Origin: DASWKG01 sp036396755
GTDB taxonomy: Bacteria; Actinomycetota; UBA4738; CALAEC01
Reading direction: 5' to 3'
DNA: 14,374 nucleotides
NCBI GenBank assembly: GCA_036396755.1
Contig: DASWKG010000068.1
Span: 1-14,374 of the forward strand
The position numbers and the translations under genes were made by a program. Shown here in pieces: positions 14,049-14,374 of the stretch. Every line of letters begins with the position of its first letter. Positions within the stretch are counted from its first letter, which is position 1. The notes below the pieces were generated by a model that was not told the origin of the DNA, did not search any database, and saw only the letters and a list, made by a program, of their open reading frames with translations.

Positions 14049-14181
14049 CCTCGGCTACCTCGGCTACCTCGCGGGCGGCTACGCGGCGACGGCCCTGTCG
14101 CTGGCCGGCTACTGGGCGTTCCTTCGGCGCCGGGCCCGCCGGGCGCGGGAGCGCCTGGAGGCCGCGCGGGCCGGGCGGTGA
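14041..14181 (+). CDS. ccmD: Small membrane protein CcmD (heme exporter D)
   Basis: This short gene encodes 46 residues from GTG 14041, with GAGGAGG six bases upstream. The protein is one hydrophobic helix (GYLGYLAGGYAATALSLAGY, about residues 5-24) followed by a strongly basic tail (FLRRRARRARERLEAARAGR). That matches CcmD: a single membrane pass with a positively charged cytoplasmic end, located between ccmC and ccmE. CcmD helps release holo-CcmE from the CcmABC complex. The assignment rests on size, topology and position because CcmD sequences are poorly conserved. The gene overlaps ccmC by eight bases, and its TGA overlaps the ATG of ccmE. Confidence 0.88.
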   Translation: MDNLGYLGYLAGGYAATALSLAGYWAFLRRRARRARERLEAARAGR

Positions 14182-14374
14182 TGGGTGGCGGGGGCAAACG
14201 AGCTCGGCTCATCCTGGGCGTCGCGCTCATCGCCGCCGCGCTCGGATGGGTCGCGAGCCGAGGGCTCGCCGGCAACCTCGTCTACTACCGGACCCCGACC
14301 GAGGTGGTGACCGAGGCCGTCCCCGGCGACCGCATGCGCGTGGGCGGGCTCGTGGTCGCGGGCTCGGTCGACGA
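14181..14374 (+). CDS. ccmE: Heme chaperone CcmE, N-terminal part (cut by window edge)
   Basis: The gene starts at ATG 14181 within the ccmD stop (TGATG) and is open to the end of the window, giving 64 complete codons. An N-terminal membrane anchor (RLILGVALIAAALGWVASRG, about residues 9-28) is followed by NLVYYRTPTEV and DRMRVGGLVVAGSV, both characteristic of CcmE. CcmE carries heme covalently on the outside of the membrane and hands it to the cytochrome c lyase (CcmF/H). The heme-binding residue, His or the Cys variant seen in some lineages, lies beyond the window and cannot be read here. ccmF and thioredoxin-like or CcmH genes would be expected further downstream. Confidence 0.92.
   Translation, partial: MGGGGKRARLILGVALIAAALGWVASRGLAGNLVYYRTPTEVVTEAVPGDRMRVGGLVVAGSVD

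Overview
The window is very G+C-rich. Genes are tightly packed on both strands, often start at GTG, and carry purine-rich ribosome binding sites. Together with Tat-type and Sec-type leaders and several TAnnnT promoter boxes just upstream of starts, this suggests an uncultured high-GC bacterium, most likely an Actinomycetota lineage such as Acidimicrobiia or Thermoleophilia. No rRNA or other taxonomic marker is present, so the placement is an inference. I see no tRNA, rRNA, CRISPR array, insertion sequence or phage gene.

Region 1 (1-3778, + strand) holds a DUF1501 gene cut by the window edge, a DUF1800 gene, and a complete DUF1501 gene with a twin-arginine leader. The two DUF1501 proteins align without gaps over 328 residues at about 85% identity. 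This looks like an old tandem duplication of a DUF1800-DUF1501 unit, with the partner DUF1800 of the first copy probably just outside the window. Region 2 (3789-4940, - strand) is a DAO-type FAD oxidoreductase that converges on the DUF1501 gene. Region 3 (5122-6330) is a secreted calcium-binding protein. It has a signal peptide, a Lys/Asp-rich linker, three thrombospondin type 3 repeats and an RTX-like beta-roll, and its gene ends at a strong UUCG hairpin terminator.

Region 4 (6443-8842) is a 799-residue cytoplasmic protein that I do not recognise, with a glycine-rich nucleotide-binding-like motif near its N terminus. It converges, with overlapping stop codons, on a small secreted protein of unknown function (8839-9360, - strand). 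Divergent from that is a Tat-type flavin amine oxidase (9479-11002), translationally coupled to a secreted M28 zinc aminopeptidase (11002-11910). That pair could release and then oxidise amines or amino acids outside the membrane.

Region 5 (11931 to the right edge) is a cytochrome c maturation System I cluster, ccmA-ccmB-ccmC-ccmD-ccmE. It includes the tiny ccmD (46 codons before the stop), and ccmE is cut by the edge. The genes overlap or nearly touch. A TAGGCT box 9 nt before the ccmA GTG suggests a leaderless transcript. The most unusual content is the unrecognised 799-residue protein, the duplicated DUF1800/DUF1501 cluster, the calcium-binding fusion protein, and short promoter-like boxes shared between unrelated genes.
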